Positions 51,494-60,639 are shown, counted from the first letter of the stretch. The stretch: 64,000 nucleotides of DNA from Agromyces sp. Soil535 (GCF_001428255.1 NZ_LMRW01000002.1:122256-186255), one strand, 5' to 3'. Made by a program: numbers and translations. The notes: generated by a model not told the origin, from the sequence alone.

Positions 51494-51973
51494 CTTTCGG
51501 ATCACAGTACGCGCACGCAGCATCCCTGTCAATGAGGGGTTATCGGATAGTGATCCTCGCATGGAATCGACCCGATGAGTCCTGCACGGTTCGGATGCAG
51601 CGCTCGAGTTGCGGGGCTGCCTCGTCGACTCGCTCTCCGCGGATGGCGAGGCCTTCTCGAAGCACGGATGAGCTGCGTCGCGAGCTAAGACGGTCACATC
51701 GATCAGGGAGTCGAAGCGACAGGGTCGTCCAGTTGATCAGCTCGTCGAGCGGGAAGTTACGAGGAAGCTCTCGAAATCACGTCTGCCAAAAGCAGGTCGG
51801 CGGTTTGAGGATCTGTAGCCAGCACGCTCAGCATCCCGGACGAGAGCGCCGCGCGCGTCGCCTCCAGAGGTGTCCGGTCCGCTATGCCCACTCGAACCGG
51901 AAACCGACATCCAGGCGTCCTGTGTGCTACCGATCATCCGAGCAGCAACGTCGGCAGCTGCCGGCGCCCCCTG
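51494..51973. other. Decayed region without an intact gene
   Basis: 480 nt with only short broken frames. Minus-strand pieces such as NFPLDELINWTTLSLRLPD and EATRAALSSGMLSVLATDPQ look protein-like but lie in different frames and cannot be assigned. Together with the fragments that follow, it reads as scar DNA from a lost element. Confidence 0.45.
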
Positions 51974-52190
51974 CAGGGTGACCGCAACCTTCAGATCGCC
52001 GGCATCGCGTCACACGACGACGCCGCAGAGGTCGTGGCGCGCAATGACGAAACCGGAAAACTTACGGTGTGCCGGACCCATCACGACGATGTTGTCGCCG
52101 TCGAGACCATCAACACCCCTGGCGCGCATATCAAGGCCAGAAGAATGCTCGCGAGCCGTTCATTGGCCGCCGAAACCAACGCCGAGGCCG
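51974..52190 (+). pseudogene. Ferredoxin reductase C-terminal domain fragment
   Basis: About 70 residues: QGDRNLQIAGIASHDDAAEV, VARNDETGKLTVCRTHHDDV and VAVETINTPGAHIKARRMLA. This is the C-terminal domain of aromatic-oxygenase ferredoxin reductases, in which a WSDQ-LQIAG strand and a VN-P-E--A-R segment recur; the intact gene at 55148 has DLKLQIAGLSTGYDEVVVRG and VNRPAEFMAVRHALMKG. The FAD and NAD domains are missing and the fragment is not a copy of that gene. It is a relic of another oxygenase system. Confidence 0.6.
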
Positions 52191-52219
52191 TGTGTGACAT
52201 CCCCCGAGCGATCCCGCGA

Positions 52220-52395
52220 CTATCCACCCGGCCGGGGTGCCGTTACGCAGGGTGATGCGCGACTCGGTGCGCTCGTACGGTGCCTCCGAAGTCCTGGGTC
52301 ACTCGTCGGTCGCCACCACCGGCGACATCTACGGGCACGTCTCCCCCGAGGTGTCCGCCTCCGCGATGGAGGTCCTGAGCGAGGCCCTGGGCTAA
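52220..52395 (+). pseudogene. Tyrosine integrase C-terminal fragment
   Basis: The end of a phage-type integrase: PAGVPLRRVMRDSVRS then EVLGHSSVATTGDIYGHVSP and EVSASAMEVLSEALG, with the conserved LGH and the catalytic Tyr in DIYGHV. All earlier residues, including the first catalytic Arg, are missing or scrambled. It is followed by a hairpin and, 94 nt later, by the 3' end of a tRNA gene, the normal position of an integrase next to its attachment site. Confidence 0.8.
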
Positions 52396-52436
52396 TGGAT
52401 GTCAGGAACGGATGTCAGATCAGCTGCTAGACGCGA

Positions 52437-52471
52437 CAGAGGCCGTCTCGGTTCTCCCGAAACGGCCTCTG
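52437..52471 (+). terminator. Terminator after integrase fragment
   Basis: 10-bp stem CAGAGGCCGT/ACGGCCTCTG (52437-52446 with 52462-52471), extended inward by TCGG/CCGA. Confidence 0.65.
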
Positions 52472-52488
52472 ATCAGTGGTTTCAACGG

Positions 52489-52523
52489 TCGGACTGACAG
52501 GATTTGAACCTGCGACCCCTTGG
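52489..52523 (-). other. 3' fragment of tRNA-Pro gene (attachment-site core)
   Basis: Read on the minus strand it gives the T-arm (GGTCGCAGGTTCAAATCC) and the acceptor 3' strand CAGTCCGA of a proline-type tRNA. Upstream of this the sequence departs from any tRNA, so the 5' two thirds (D arm, anticodon) are absent. Integrative elements that insert at tRNA 3' ends leave such duplicates as att sites. The intact tRNA would be at the other end of the element, outside this window. Confidence 0.7.
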
Positions 52524-52953
52524 AGGATCCAGGCATTCTCGAATCCTCACCGGTTGTCTCAGGAACTCGCGGATTCCCTTGTGTTTACAGGGAACCGGAC
52601 GGTTCGCTGCCCTTGATCGTACCCGGTCGGTTCCGGTCACTCACGGTTGATTGTGATGGGAAAACGATGGGAACGCGACGATCGCGTTGAACTGCGCAAC
52701 ACGGTGCTGGTCGAAGTGCTGACGGCCCTTCCTCGAATCCGGCCACGTGCTTGTGACGCTCTTCGAACATGCGAGCGGCTAGGAGCGCATGACACGTCGA
52801 ACGTCGTCGACTCCGCCGGTGCGGGCGGATTCACGGCCGATCCGCTCGCTCGCCTCGCGGTACGACAGGTCGTCGAGGACGCGACGACGCATGGCGGCGC
52901 GCACGCCACGAGCGGTGGCGCGGAAGGGTGTGACGGTCCGCCCACCGCCGGCC
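52524..52953. other. Intergenic stretch downstream of the cre-like operon
   Basis: 430 nt between the att core and the aldehyde dehydrogenase stop. I see no convincing gene. A minus-strand frame (MRRRVLDDLSYREASERIGR) is protein-like but lacks context. Confidence 0.4.
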
Positions 52954-54489
52954 TCACTTCCGCGTGCGGTGCACCGATTGAGGGGTCAGGTACGCAGCGA
53001 GACCCTCGATGCCGTACTCGACGCCGAGGCCGGAGTCGTGGCGTCCGCCGAACGGAGCGGCGTGATTCGACGCGAAGAAGTTGACGCCGATCGATCCGGT
53101 GTCCACGCGTCGCGCGACGTCGAAGGCACGGTCCTCGTCCCTGCCGAACACGATGCCGCCGAGGCCGAACTCGGTCCCGTTCGCGATCGACACGGCCGCG
53201 TCGACGTCCGCGGCGCGGATGACGGTGAGCACGGGCCCGAAGATCTCCTCGCGTGCGACCCGCATCAGGGGCGTGACGTCGGCGAACACCGTCGGCGTCA
53301 CCCACGACCCGTGCTCGAACGGCGCCGGCACGTCGCCGCCGGCCACGACGCGGGCCCCTTCGTCGATGCCCGAGCGGATGTAGCCCCGCACGATGTCCCG
53401 CTGCGCGGCTGTCGCGACGGGGCCGAACGCGGTCGCCGGGTCGAGCGGGTCGCCGAGCTGCGCCGTCGAAACCGTCGCGGCGGCGAGTTCGACGACCTCG
53501 TCGTACCGCTCTGGCGTCGCGACGAGGCGGGTCGAGATGTAGCAGGTCTGCCCGGTGTTACGCAGGCAGCTGCGCAGCAGCACGCTCCCCAGGTGCTCGA
53601 GGTCGGCATCCGGCAGTACGATCGCCGACGACTTGCCGCCGAGCTCGAGCGTCACGGGGCGCAGCAGTTCCCCGCAGGCCGCGGCGATGCGGCGGCCGAC
53701 GGGCGTCGATCCGGTGAAGGCGACCTTGTCGACATCCGGATGCCGCACCAGCTGATCCCCCACGGAGCTGTCGCCCGTCACGAGGTTCACGACTCCCGCC
53801 GGTATCCCCGCCTCGACCGCGGCATCCACGATGAACCGGATCGACAGCGGCGTCGGCGACGCCGGCTTGATCACCACCGTGCACCCCGCGATCAGCGCGG
53901 GTGCGAGCTTGATCACGACGAGGTTGATCGGGAAGTTCCACGGCGCGATCAGCGCGCAGACCCCGATCGCGTCCCGGTGCACCGACGTCGCCATGCTCGG
54001 ATGCAGGGGCGCGACGCGCACGTCGTCGCGCTCGAGATACTCGGCAAGGGACGCGAAGTACCGGATGATGCCGGCGGCGTTCGACGCGGCGCGGGATGTC
54101 TCGGCGACCGGCGACCCGTTCTCGAGCGTGTTCGTCGTGGCGAGCTCGCCGGCGCGGCGCTCGACGGCGTCGGCCATGGCGAGCATGCGGTGTGCCCGCT
54201 CAGACGGTGCGAGCCCACTCCAGCCGGGGAACGCGCGGCGAGCGGCGGCCACGGCCGCGTCGACGTCGGCCGGCGCGGCGATCGGCGCCGATGCCCAGGC
54301 GCGGCCGGTCGCCGGGTCGACCACCTCGAAGCGTCCGGCGCCCTCGGCCGGGCGGTACTCGCCGTCGATGAAGAGGTCGTCGACGTGCCGGTACGGCAGC
54401 GTCGCGGAGGCCGCGTCGTGGGCGGACGCGAGCACATCGTGAGTCAGCGCCGGAGCCGGGGCCGGCGCCGGGGTCGAGGAAATCGTCAT
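52954..54489 (-). CDS. creC: Aldehyde dehydrogenase (CreC-like)
   Basis: A 511-residue NAD(P)-dependent aldehyde dehydrogenase. Motifs are CALIAPWNFPINLVVIKLAP, VAFTGSTPVGRRIA, the catalytic Glu in TLELGGKSSAIVLP and the catalytic Cys in NTGQTCYISTR (about residue 308). In the p-cresol pathway this enzyme oxidises 4-hydroxybenzaldehyde to 4-hydroxybenzoate. It is the last gene of the operon and overlaps the HD-domain gene by 4 nt (ATGA). The cre name rests on the colinear gene order of the whole cluster, not on sequence comparison; related aldehydes are possible substrates. Confidence 0.88.
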   Translation of the reverse strand: MTISSTPAPAPAPALTHDVLASAHDAASATLPYRHVDDLFIDGEYRPAEGAGRFEVVDPATGRAWASAPIAAPADVDAAVAAARRAFPGWSGLAPSERAHRMLAMADAVERRAGELATTNTLENGSPVAETSRAASNAAGIIRYFASLAEYLERDDVRVAPLHPSMATSVHRDAIGVCALIAPWNFPINLVVIKLAPALIAGCTVVIKPASPTPLSIRFIVDAAVEAGIPAGVVNLVTGDSSVGDQLVRHPDVDKVAFTGSTPVGRRIAAACGELLRPVTLELGGKSSAIVLPDADLEHLGSVLLRSCLRNTGQTCYISTRLVATPERYDEVVELAAATVSTAQLGDPLDPATAFGPVATAAQRDIVRGYIRSGIDEGARVVAGGDVPAPFEHGSWVTPTVFADVTPLMRVAREEIFGPVLTVIRAADVDAAVSIANGTEFGLGGIVFGRDEDRAFDVARRVDTGSIGVNFFASNHAAPFGGRHDSGLGVEYGIEGLAAYLTPQSVHRTRK

Positions 54490-55136
54490 GACAGTTGCTC
54501 CGTCTTCAGCAGCGCCTCGGAGCGCCCGAGCTCGGCCTCGGCCATCTCGACTGCCGCCTGCGTGAGGAGTTCGGGCACGATCTCCACCCGCAGGCGCCGC
54601 ACGTACTTCGCCGGCGTGAGGCCGAACCATCCCGACGCCAGCGCGATGCCGGCCGGCGTGAACCGCCAGAGGCGGTCCGCGTCGCGCACGAGGCTGTCCT
54701 CGATCGACCGCGACTCGGGCCGGGTGTCGTGTCCGTCGATGATCGCGGTGACTCGTGTGACGAACTCGTCGTCGAAGCCCAGCGGTGGCAGCACCTCGCG
54801 AGCGATGTCGCAGCCGTGCCGCTCATGCTCGAAGCGCACGTCCGCCGTGCGCCAGTCGCCCGCGAATCCTTCGCTGATGATGCGCGACCCGTCGACGCGG
54901 GCCCACCCGGTGTCGTGGAGCAGGATCGCAACGCGCACGACGAGCGCGTCCGCATCCGGATACGCATCGCACAGCCGCTCGGCGTAGGCGAACGAGATCG
55001 GCAGGTGGATGTCGTTGCCGCGGGCGCGCGACTCGTCCACGATCGCCCGCCAGAGCGGGTCGAGGTCTTCGCTGCCAGGGGACGCGACGATCGGCGTGGT
55101 GTCGACTGGATGGATGGTCTGCAGGGTCATGGTCAT
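54486..55136 (-). CDS. creD: HD-domain phosphohydrolase (CreD-like)
   Basis: A 216-residue HD-superfamily metal phosphohydrolase. The HD pair is in VRVAILLHDTGWARVDG (about residues 70-86), preceded by a conserved His in NDIHLPISFAYAERLCDAYP and followed by HERHGCDIAREVLPPLGF, HDTRPESRSIED and RDADRLWRFT, all metal-ligand positions. In the described C. glutamicum route CreD removes phosphate from oxidised aryl phosphates. It lies 11 nt after the reductase gene and overlaps the aldehyde dehydrogenase. Assignment is by domain plus gene order. Confidence 0.8.
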   Translation of the reverse strand: MTMTLQTIHPVDTTPIVASPGSEDLDPLWRAIVDESRARGNDIHLPISFAYAERLCDAYPDADALVVRVAILLHDTGWARVDGSRIISEGFAGDWRTADVRFEHERHGCDIAREVLPPLGFDDEFVTRVTAIIDGHDTRPESRSIEDSLVRDADRLWRFTPAGIALASGWFGLTPAKYVRRLRVEIVPELLTQAAVEMAEAELGRSEALLKTEQLS

Positions 55137-55147
55137 GGCGTGTCTCC

Positions 55148-56431
55148 TCAGGCGGCGAGGGCGGCAGGGTCGATCACGGACTGCTTGAGCGGGACGTCGA
55201 CGTCGGCTGCGGCATCCGGCGGAATGGTGTGGCCCTTCATCAGCGCGTGGCGGACGGCCATGAACTCGGCGGGCCTATTGACCATGTCGGCGGCGATGAG
55301 ACGGCCGTCCCGGTAGTACAGCACGCCGAACTTCTCCGAGTCGGGTTCGCCTCGGACGACGACCTCGTCGTACCCCGTCGACAGGCCGGCGATCTGCAGC
55401 TTGAGGTCGGCCTGGTCCGACCAGAACCACGGCACGCTGACGTACGGCTCCGGCCGGCCGAGCAGTGTGGCGGCGGCGATCTTCGCCTGCTCGAGGGCGT
55501 TGTTGACGCTCTCGAGGCGCACCCGGCCGCCGAGTCCGAGCGGATAGGGGTTGGGCATGCTGGCGCAGTCTCCGGCGGCGACCGTGCGCCCGTCGGATGC
55601 CCGGCACGTCGCGTCCACGACGATTCCGTTGTCGATCTCGAGTCCGAGCTGGTCGGCGAGCTCGACGCGGGGCACCACCCCGATACCGACGACGACGAGA
55701 TCGGCGGGCACGATCCTGCCATCGGCCAGTTCGACCCCGGTGACCGATCCCTTCTGGCCTGCGGCGCTCGCGTCGTCGCCGACGATCCTCGTGATCCGGG
55801 CGTCGAGCACCACCTCGGTGCCGCGCCGGCGGTGTGCCGCGAGGTAGAACGCACTCGTCTCCTCGGCGACCACCCGCCCGACCAGCCGCGGACCGGCCTC
55901 GAGCACGGTCACCGACTTGCCCAGCTGGCGGGCGACGGCGGCGGTTTCCAAGCCGATGAATCCGCCGCCGATGACGACGACATGATCGACATCCGGCTCG
56001 CGGAGCGCAGGTTCGAGCGTGAGTGCGTCGTCGGCGTCGCGGAGGTAGTGCACGCCGCGGTAGTCGGTTCCCGCGACCGTCAGGCGTCGCACCGAGGCCC
56101 CGGTCGTGAGCGCGAGACGGGTGAAGCGGATGACACGGCCGCCCAGGGTGGTCGCCGTGCCCGAGCCGTCGGGATCCCGGTGGACCGTCACGACCCGGTC
56201 TCCCGAGATGAGCTCGATGCCCCGGCCGGCGAACCACTCGCGCGAACGCAGGATGACGTCGTCGGGCGTCAGCTCGCTCTTGAGCCATCCCTTCGACAGC
56301 GGCGGGCGCTGGTACGGGCGATGGGCCTCTTCGCCGATGAGGATGATGGAGTCGGTGTCGCCGAGGTCACGCATGACCGAGGCGAGTTGCACGCCGGCCT
56401 GACAGGCGCCGACGATGAGTGTGGTGTCCAT
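55148..56431 (-). CDS. creE: FAD-dependent ferredoxin reductase (CreE-like)
   Basis: A 427-residue reductase of the rubredoxin/putidaredoxin reductase family. The FAD motif is TTLIVGACQAGVQLASVMRD, the NAD(P) motif is VVVIGGGFIGLETAAVARQL (about residues 148-167) and the second FAD motif is TVAAGDCASMPNPYPLG. The C-terminal domain has WFWSDQADLKLQIAG. The third Gly position of the first motif reads GACQAG rather than GAGxAG. It passes electrons from NAD(P)H to the 2Fe-2S ferredoxin encoded 12 nt upstream, feeding the P450. Confidence 0.9.
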   Translation of the reverse strand: MDTTLIVGACQAGVQLASVMRDLGDTDSIILIGEEAHRPYQRPPLSKGWLKSELTPDDVILRSREWFAGRGIELISGDRVVTVHRDPDGSGTATTLGGRVIRFTRLALTTGASVRRLTVAGTDYRGVHYLRDADDALTLEPALREPDVDHVVVIGGGFIGLETAAVARQLGKSVTVLEAGPRLVGRVVAEETSAFYLAAHRRRGTEVVLDARITRIVGDDASAAGQKGSVTGVELADGRIVPADLVVVGIGVVPRVELADQLGLEIDNGIVVDATCRASDGRTVAAGDCASMPNPYPLGLGGRVRLESVNNALEQAKIAAATLLGRPEPYVSVPWFWSDQADLKLQIAGLSTGYDEVVVRGEPDSEKFGVLYYRDGRLIAADMVNRPAEFMAVRHALMKGHTIPPDAAADVDVPLKQSVIDPAALAA

Positions 56432-56443
56432 GAGCCTCGCCGA

Positions 56444-56821
56444 TCAGATCTGCTCGGATGGTGTGGTGACGTGGTATCGGCAGCCTGACTGCAACTTGAT
56501 CTGACACGAGAGCCGCGAGTTCTCCTCGCGCTCGACGGCGGTGCCGTCCAGCATCTCGTCCTCCAGGTCGCCGGGCGTGCCGACCAGGGCGAGGGTCTCT
56601 GCGGCGACGAACACGTGGCAGGTCGCGCACGAGAGACTGCCGCCGCATTCGCCGATGATTCCGGGCACGCCGTTGCGCACCGCGGTCTCCATGATGGAGT
56701 CGCCGGGGCGGCCGTCGATCTCGGTCACGGTGCCGTCGTCGGCGGTGTAGACCACTCTGCTCACGGTCTGCTCCTGGTTCGCGGCATCCGCTGATGCCGT
56801 CATGGGGTCGGTGATGGTCAT
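56444..56821 (-). CDS. creF: 2Fe-2S ferredoxin (CreF-like)
   Basis: A 125-residue vertebrate-adrenodoxin-type ferredoxin. The cluster ligands are C-x5-C-x2-C in GECGGSLSCATCHVFV (about residues 60-75) and the distant Cys in RLSCQIKLQSG. An N-terminal tail of 20 residues (MTITDPMTASADAANQEQTV) precedes the fold. It carries electrons from the reductase to the P450. Gaps of 12 and 13 nt to its neighbours show one transcript. Confidence 0.92.
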   Translation of the reverse strand: MTITDPMTASADAANQEQTVSRVVYTADDGTVTEIDGRPGDSIMETAVRNGVPGIIGECGGSLSCATCHVFVAAETLALVGTPGDLEDEMLDGTAVEREENSRLSCQIKLQSGCRYHVTTPSEQI

Positions 56822-56834
56822 GTGTCTCTCCCTC

Positions 56835-57599
56835 CTAGAGGAATTGGCGGCCGCCGTCGACCACGATGGTCTGGCCCGTGACGAACCCGCTTGCCGGCGA
56901 TGCGAGATGCAGCACCGTGCCGACGATGTCGTCGGGGTGGATGGGGCGCTTGATCGATCCGCGGTCGACGCCGTAGGTCGCGGCATCCGACAGCAGGTTC
57001 TCGCTCGCCTCGGTGAGCGTGAAGCCGGGCGCGACCGCGTTCACGGTCACTCCGCGTTCCCCCAGTTCGCGTGCGAGCACTCGTGTGAGTCCGATGACCC
57101 CCGCCTTCGACGCCACGTAGTGCGCCCACTGGGCGGAACCGCTGAGCACGGTCGCCGACGAGATGTTCACGACCCGGCCGCCCTCGCCGAGGTACGGCGA
57201 GCAAGCGCGGGTGACCTGCCATGGCCCCTTGAGGTTCACGGCGAGCACGCGATCCCACTCGGCGTCGTCGATCTCCTCGAACGGCGAGCGACGGATCGTC
57301 GCGTAGATCGCGGCGTTGTTCACGACCACGTCGATGAGGCCGCCGCCCGCCTCGGCGGCGAGCAGTGCGAGCGCGTCGGTCGAGTCGCGGTCGACCACGT
57401 CGACCCCCGCCCCGACCGCGGGAACCGGTGACGACGTCGAGATCTCGGATGCCGCGCGCTCCGCGCCGGCACGATCGAGATCGGCCAGCACGACGCGGTC
57501 GCCGGCGGCGGCGAACGCATCGGCGAAGGCGCGGCCGAGTCCGCCCGCAGCTCCCGTGACGAGCACGGTGCGGGTGCGGCGAGGGGTCGGAGTCGTCAT
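56835..57599 (-). CDS. creG: Short-chain dehydrogenase (CreG-like)
   Basis: A 254-residue classical SDR. The cofactor motif is VLVTGAAGGLGRAFADAFAA, NNAAIYA marks the NNAG region, VVNISSATVLSGSAQWAHYV carries Ser and YVASK the catalytic Tyr and Lys. The Asp after the second strand (VLADLDRAGA) indicates NAD preference. In the p-cresol pathway CreG oxidises 4-hydroxybenzyl alcohol to the aldehyde used by the aldehyde dehydrogenase. It lies 47 nt after the PEP-synthase-like gene. Confidence 0.87.
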   Translation of the reverse strand: MTTPTPRRTRTVLVTGAAGGLGRAFADAFAAAGDRVVLADLDRAGAERAASEISTSSPVPAVGAGVDVVDRDSTDALALLAAEAGGGLIDVVVNNAAIYATIRRSPFEEIDDAEWDRVLAVNLKGPWQVTRACSPYLGEGGRVVNISSATVLSGSAQWAHYVASKAGVIGLTRVLARELGERGVTVNAVAPGFTLTEASENLLSDAATYGVDRGSIKRPIHPDDIVGTVLHLASPASGFVTGQTIVVDGGRQFL

Positions 57600-57646
57600 C
57601 GCGTGTCCAGGGTCGGGGCTTCCGGGAGTCGGGGCGTGGGGATTGG

Positions 57647-59488
57647 TCAGTCGAGGAGGGTGACCGTGCCGGTGTTGCCGTCGACCCGGAGGCGCTGGCC
57701 CGTGCGGATCTCGGCCGACGCGGTGCCGGTGCCGGTCACCGCCGGCATGCCGTACTCGCGGCACACGATCGCGGCGTGGCTCATCATGCCGCCGATGTCG
57801 GTGACGGTCGCGCGGATCTTGCCGAAGATCGGTCCCCAGCTCGGCGCGGTCACCGGCGCGACGAGGATCTCGCCGTCCTGCACCTCGGTGAGCTGGTCGG
57901 CACTCGAGATCACGCGTGCGGGACCCTCGGCCACGCCGGGCGAGGCCGCCATGCCCTTGAAGGTCCCGTCGGGCACGTCGCCCGTGCCGAGCCAGTTCGC
58001 GATCTGGTCGTCGGTGATGCCCCAGAGCATGAGGGTGAACGGTTCGGTGATGACCTCGGGCGGCGCGTTCAGGGCGGGCTGCGGGCGCGCGGTCGACAGC
58101 GCGTCGACGATCGAGCGCCGTCGCTCGACCTCGGTGGGCCAGTAGTCGGGTCCGATCGGCGGAGCGCCGACCATCCAGCCGTTCACGTAGTCGAAGAGCG
58201 CCTCGCGCACCTCGTCGCGCCGCAGGTAGAACATGTCGTGCTCGCCGGTCCAGAACCCCTGCTCGTGCAGCATCTTCGACAGCTGCCGGGCCTTGCGCCA
58301 GAACACGCCCATCGTCCAGTGCTCGATGTAGAAGTTGTGGTTCTCGACGTAGGGGTAGACGGTGCGCGCAAGCCCGAGCTTGCCCTGGAACGTCTCGAGC
58401 GCATCGCCCGAGAGCAGCTCGGCGTACTCGCCCGTGATGCGGTCGCGCTCGGCGACGAGCTCGTCGACGTGCCGGTCGATGTCGACGCCGGCCTGCAACT
58501 GCTCGATGTAGTTCTTCACGAATCCGAGCGGGATGGCGGGCACGTCACGCCAGTACTCGTCGTGCGCGTAGAAGCCGTTGCCGGTCGTGAAGTTGAACCA
58601 GGGGTCCTGCGCCTCCTGCCACGTCTTCGTCCATGCGGTGCCCGACGGGTGCGCCGCGATCGCGGCGAGGGTGCCCTCGGCGTCGGACGTGTCGGCGAAG
58701 AGCGCCGCGAGACCGTCGCGCACCGCGATCTTCGCGAGCTTCTTCAGCTCGTCGTCGGGGCGGAACAGCTCCATGTCGACGCCCTGCACCATGGTGGCGA
58801 TGGCCAGGTCGGGGATGCGCGGGAACGCCTCCTTGCAGAACATGAACAGGTCGAGGTAGGCCACGTAGCCGAGGTTCAGGAACTCGAAGTGGTATTGCCA
58901 CGCGCGGTAGGCGAGCGAGATCAGGCGGTCGTACGAGCCGAGCAGCTCGGTCGCGGGCCCGGTGCCCTTGCCGGCGAGCACATCCTCGACCGGGATGGCG
59001 TCGGGCAGGGCCTGGAAGTCGAGCGCCTCGAGCTCGGCGATGGTGGCATGGAGCTTCTCGTGCCAGTTCTGCAGCAGGCTCTCCCAGTTCTGGAAGTAGT
59101 GGCCCGCGCGCTGGAGGAACTGCGGCACGCGCGCCTCGATGTCGGCCGGGTCGACCGCGACCGGCGACATGTACACGTACCCGTTGTGGATCCGGTACTC
59201 GATGCCGTTGGCAGTTGGGATGAGCAGCTGCCGCGAGTTGTACTGGCCGAGGCATCCGACCGCGAACTCGAAGCCAATGGTCTCGAACGGCTTCGTCACG
59301 GTCGGCCAGTGCTGGCTGTCGCAGAACCAGAACTTGGCCTCCTCGACCTCGCGGCGGTTGTCCTGGAAGACCAGGTTGTAGGCGTACAGGCTCTTCCAGC
59401 CCTCGGCCCCGGCCGGTGCCGGCTGGTCGTACGGGCTGGGGAACGCGCGCCGCACGGGCGCCTCGGCGACCATTGTCGTCTCTGACAT
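57647..59488 (-). CDS. creH: PEP-utilising enzyme subunit, aryl kinase large subunit (CreH-like)
   Basis: A 613-residue protein whose C-terminus is the phospho-histidine swivelling domain of PEP synthase-type enzymes: GGMMSHAAIVCREYGMPAVT contains the phosphorylated His. The first ~510 residues (GYVYMSPVAVDPADIEARVP; PRIPDLAIATMVQGVDMELF) resemble the central part of rifampin phosphotransferase and phenylphosphate synthase. The ATP-grasp half is encoded separately by the next gene, a two-subunit plan like phenylphosphate synthase and CreHI. Together they would phosphorylate a phenolic hydroxyl at ATP cost. Confidence 0.85.
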   Translation of the reverse strand: MSETTMVAEAPVRRAFPSPYDQPAPAGAEGWKSLYAYNLVFQDNRREVEEAKFWFCDSQHWPTVTKPFETIGFEFAVGCLGQYNSRQLLIPTANGIEYRIHNGYVYMSPVAVDPADIEARVPQFLQRAGHYFQNWESLLQNWHEKLHATIAELEALDFQALPDAIPVEDVLAGKGTGPATELLGSYDRLISLAYRAWQYHFEFLNLGYVAYLDLFMFCKEAFPRIPDLAIATMVQGVDMELFRPDDELKKLAKIAVRDGLAALFADTSDAEGTLAAIAAHPSGTAWTKTWQEAQDPWFNFTTGNGFYAHDEYWRDVPAIPLGFVKNYIEQLQAGVDIDRHVDELVAERDRITGEYAELLSGDALETFQGKLGLARTVYPYVENHNFYIEHWTMGVFWRKARQLSKMLHEQGFWTGEHDMFYLRRDEVREALFDYVNGWMVGAPPIGPDYWPTEVERRRSIVDALSTARPQPALNAPPEVITEPFTLMLWGITDDQIANWLGTGDVPDGTFKGMAASPGVAEGPARVISSADQLTEVQDGEILVAPVTAPSWGPIFGKIRATVTDIGGMMSHAAIVCREYGMPAVTGTGTASAEIRTGQRLRVDGNTGTVTLLD

Positions 59489-59567
59489 GGCTGTCCTCAT
59501 TTCTGGGTGCTGGGGGTTTCGGGGTGGTGCGATGGGGGCGCCGTCACAGTGCCGGGCGCCGGGCGGT

Positions 59568-60638
59568 TCAGCGGCCGATCTGGGCCAGCAGGGATTTCGT
59601 GATGCTCTCGATGCCGAAGCCCGATGTCGTCGTCGGGACCTCGCCACGATTCGCCCACACGGTTTCGGGGCGCGACTGCAACAGCAGCAGGTTCTCGCCG
59701 TCGGGGAGCCCTCGGTCGATCGCCCACTCGATGTCCTGGGGGACGCCGAAGTGCTTCTCGGCGCGCTTCGCGATGGCGGCGATGGCCTTCGCCTCGGCAT
59801 CGGTGAGGCTGCGGATGCCGCGGCGCTCGGGTTCGACGTCGCGTTCGACGACCGACTTCGCCTCGGGATCGGGGACGAGCTCGAGGTGCTTGTCGCCGAT
59901 CGTCTCGCTCGTGACCGAGAGCATGACCTTGTCGACGTGGAGGTTGTCGGGCGTCACCTTGCCGGACACGACGAGCTCGCCGAGGCCCCACGCGGCGTCG
60001 ATGACGATCGTCGACCGGTCACCGGTGGTGGGGTCGATCGTCATCGCGACGCCGGCCACACGGGCGTCGACCATGGCCTGCACTGCCACCGCCATCGACA
60101 GCCCCTCGTCGGGGATGCCGTTCTTCTTGCGGTAGACGATCGCGCGAGAGGTGTAGAGCGACGCCCAGCACTGGCGGACGTGCTCGGCGACCTCGTCGCG
60201 GCCGCGCAGCCACAGGTAGGTGTCCTGCTGGCCGGCGAAGCTCGCGTCGGGCAGGTCCTCGGCGGTGGCCGACGACCGCACGGCGACGGCGGTGCCTTCG
60301 GTGAACCGAGCCTGCAGCGCCTCGTACGCGACCGTGAACTCGTCGTGCACCTGCTGCGGCACCGGCAGTCGCCGGATCTCGTCGCGGATCCTGGCGGAGA
60401 CCTCGTCGACGTGCGCGACATCGTCGGCATCGATCCCGGCGAGCAGCCGGTGGATGTCGGAAGCGATCCCCGACGCTTCGAGGAACGCCGTGTAGGCGTG
60501 GGTCGTGACTGCGAACCCAGGCGGCACGGGCATGCCCGCGTCCGTGAGAGCCACGAGGGAGGCGCACTTGCCGCCGAGGAGCTCGAGCGGCGCAGCGCCC
60601 TTCTCGTCGAAGAAGCGGATGTAGTGGTTGTCGGGCAC
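59568..60638 (-). CDS. creI: PEP/pyruvate-binding ATP-grasp subunit, aryl kinase (CreI-like)
   Basis: A 356-residue ATP-grasp protein equal to the N-terminal domain of PEP synthase. LGGKCASLVALTDAGMPVPP opens the nucleotide fold; AVAVRSSATAEDLPDASFAG and QQDTYLW form the ATP-binding core; AWGLGELVVSGKVTPD and LLLLQSRPETVW close it. It lacks the His-swivel and PEP domains, supplied by the neighbouring CreH-like protein. The GTG start is 1 nt from the P450 stop. Expected role: transfer of phosphate from ATP to the swivel His for aryl phosphorylation. Confidence 0.87.
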   Translation of the reverse strand: MPDNHYIRFFDEKGAAPLELLGGKCASLVALTDAGMPVPPGFAVTTHAYTAFLEASGIASDIHRLLAGIDADDVAHVDEVSARIRDEIRRLPVPQQVHDEFTVAYEALQARFTEGTAVAVRSSATAEDLPDASFAGQQDTYLWLRGRDEVAEHVRQCWASLYTSRAIVYRKKNGIPDEGLSMAVAVQAMVDARVAGVAMTIDPTTGDRSTIVIDAAWGLGELVVSGKVTPDNLHVDKVMLSVTSETIGDKHLELVPDPEAKSVVERDVEPERRGIRSLTDAEAKAIAAIAKRAEKHFGVPQDIEWAIDRGLPDGENLLLLQSRPETVWANRGEVPTTTSGFGIESITKSLLAQIGR

Positions 60639-60639
60639 G

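Noticed and set aside
52489..52523. A functional tRNA gene
   Set aside because: Only the T arm and 3' acceptor strand are present; no D arm or anticodon stem can be folded upstream.
52789..54987. 732-residue plus-strand frame over the aldehyde dehydrogenase
   Set aside because: Antisense shadow of the well-supported aldehyde dehydrogenase and HD-domain genes; composition is Arg/His/Asp-rich without motifs.
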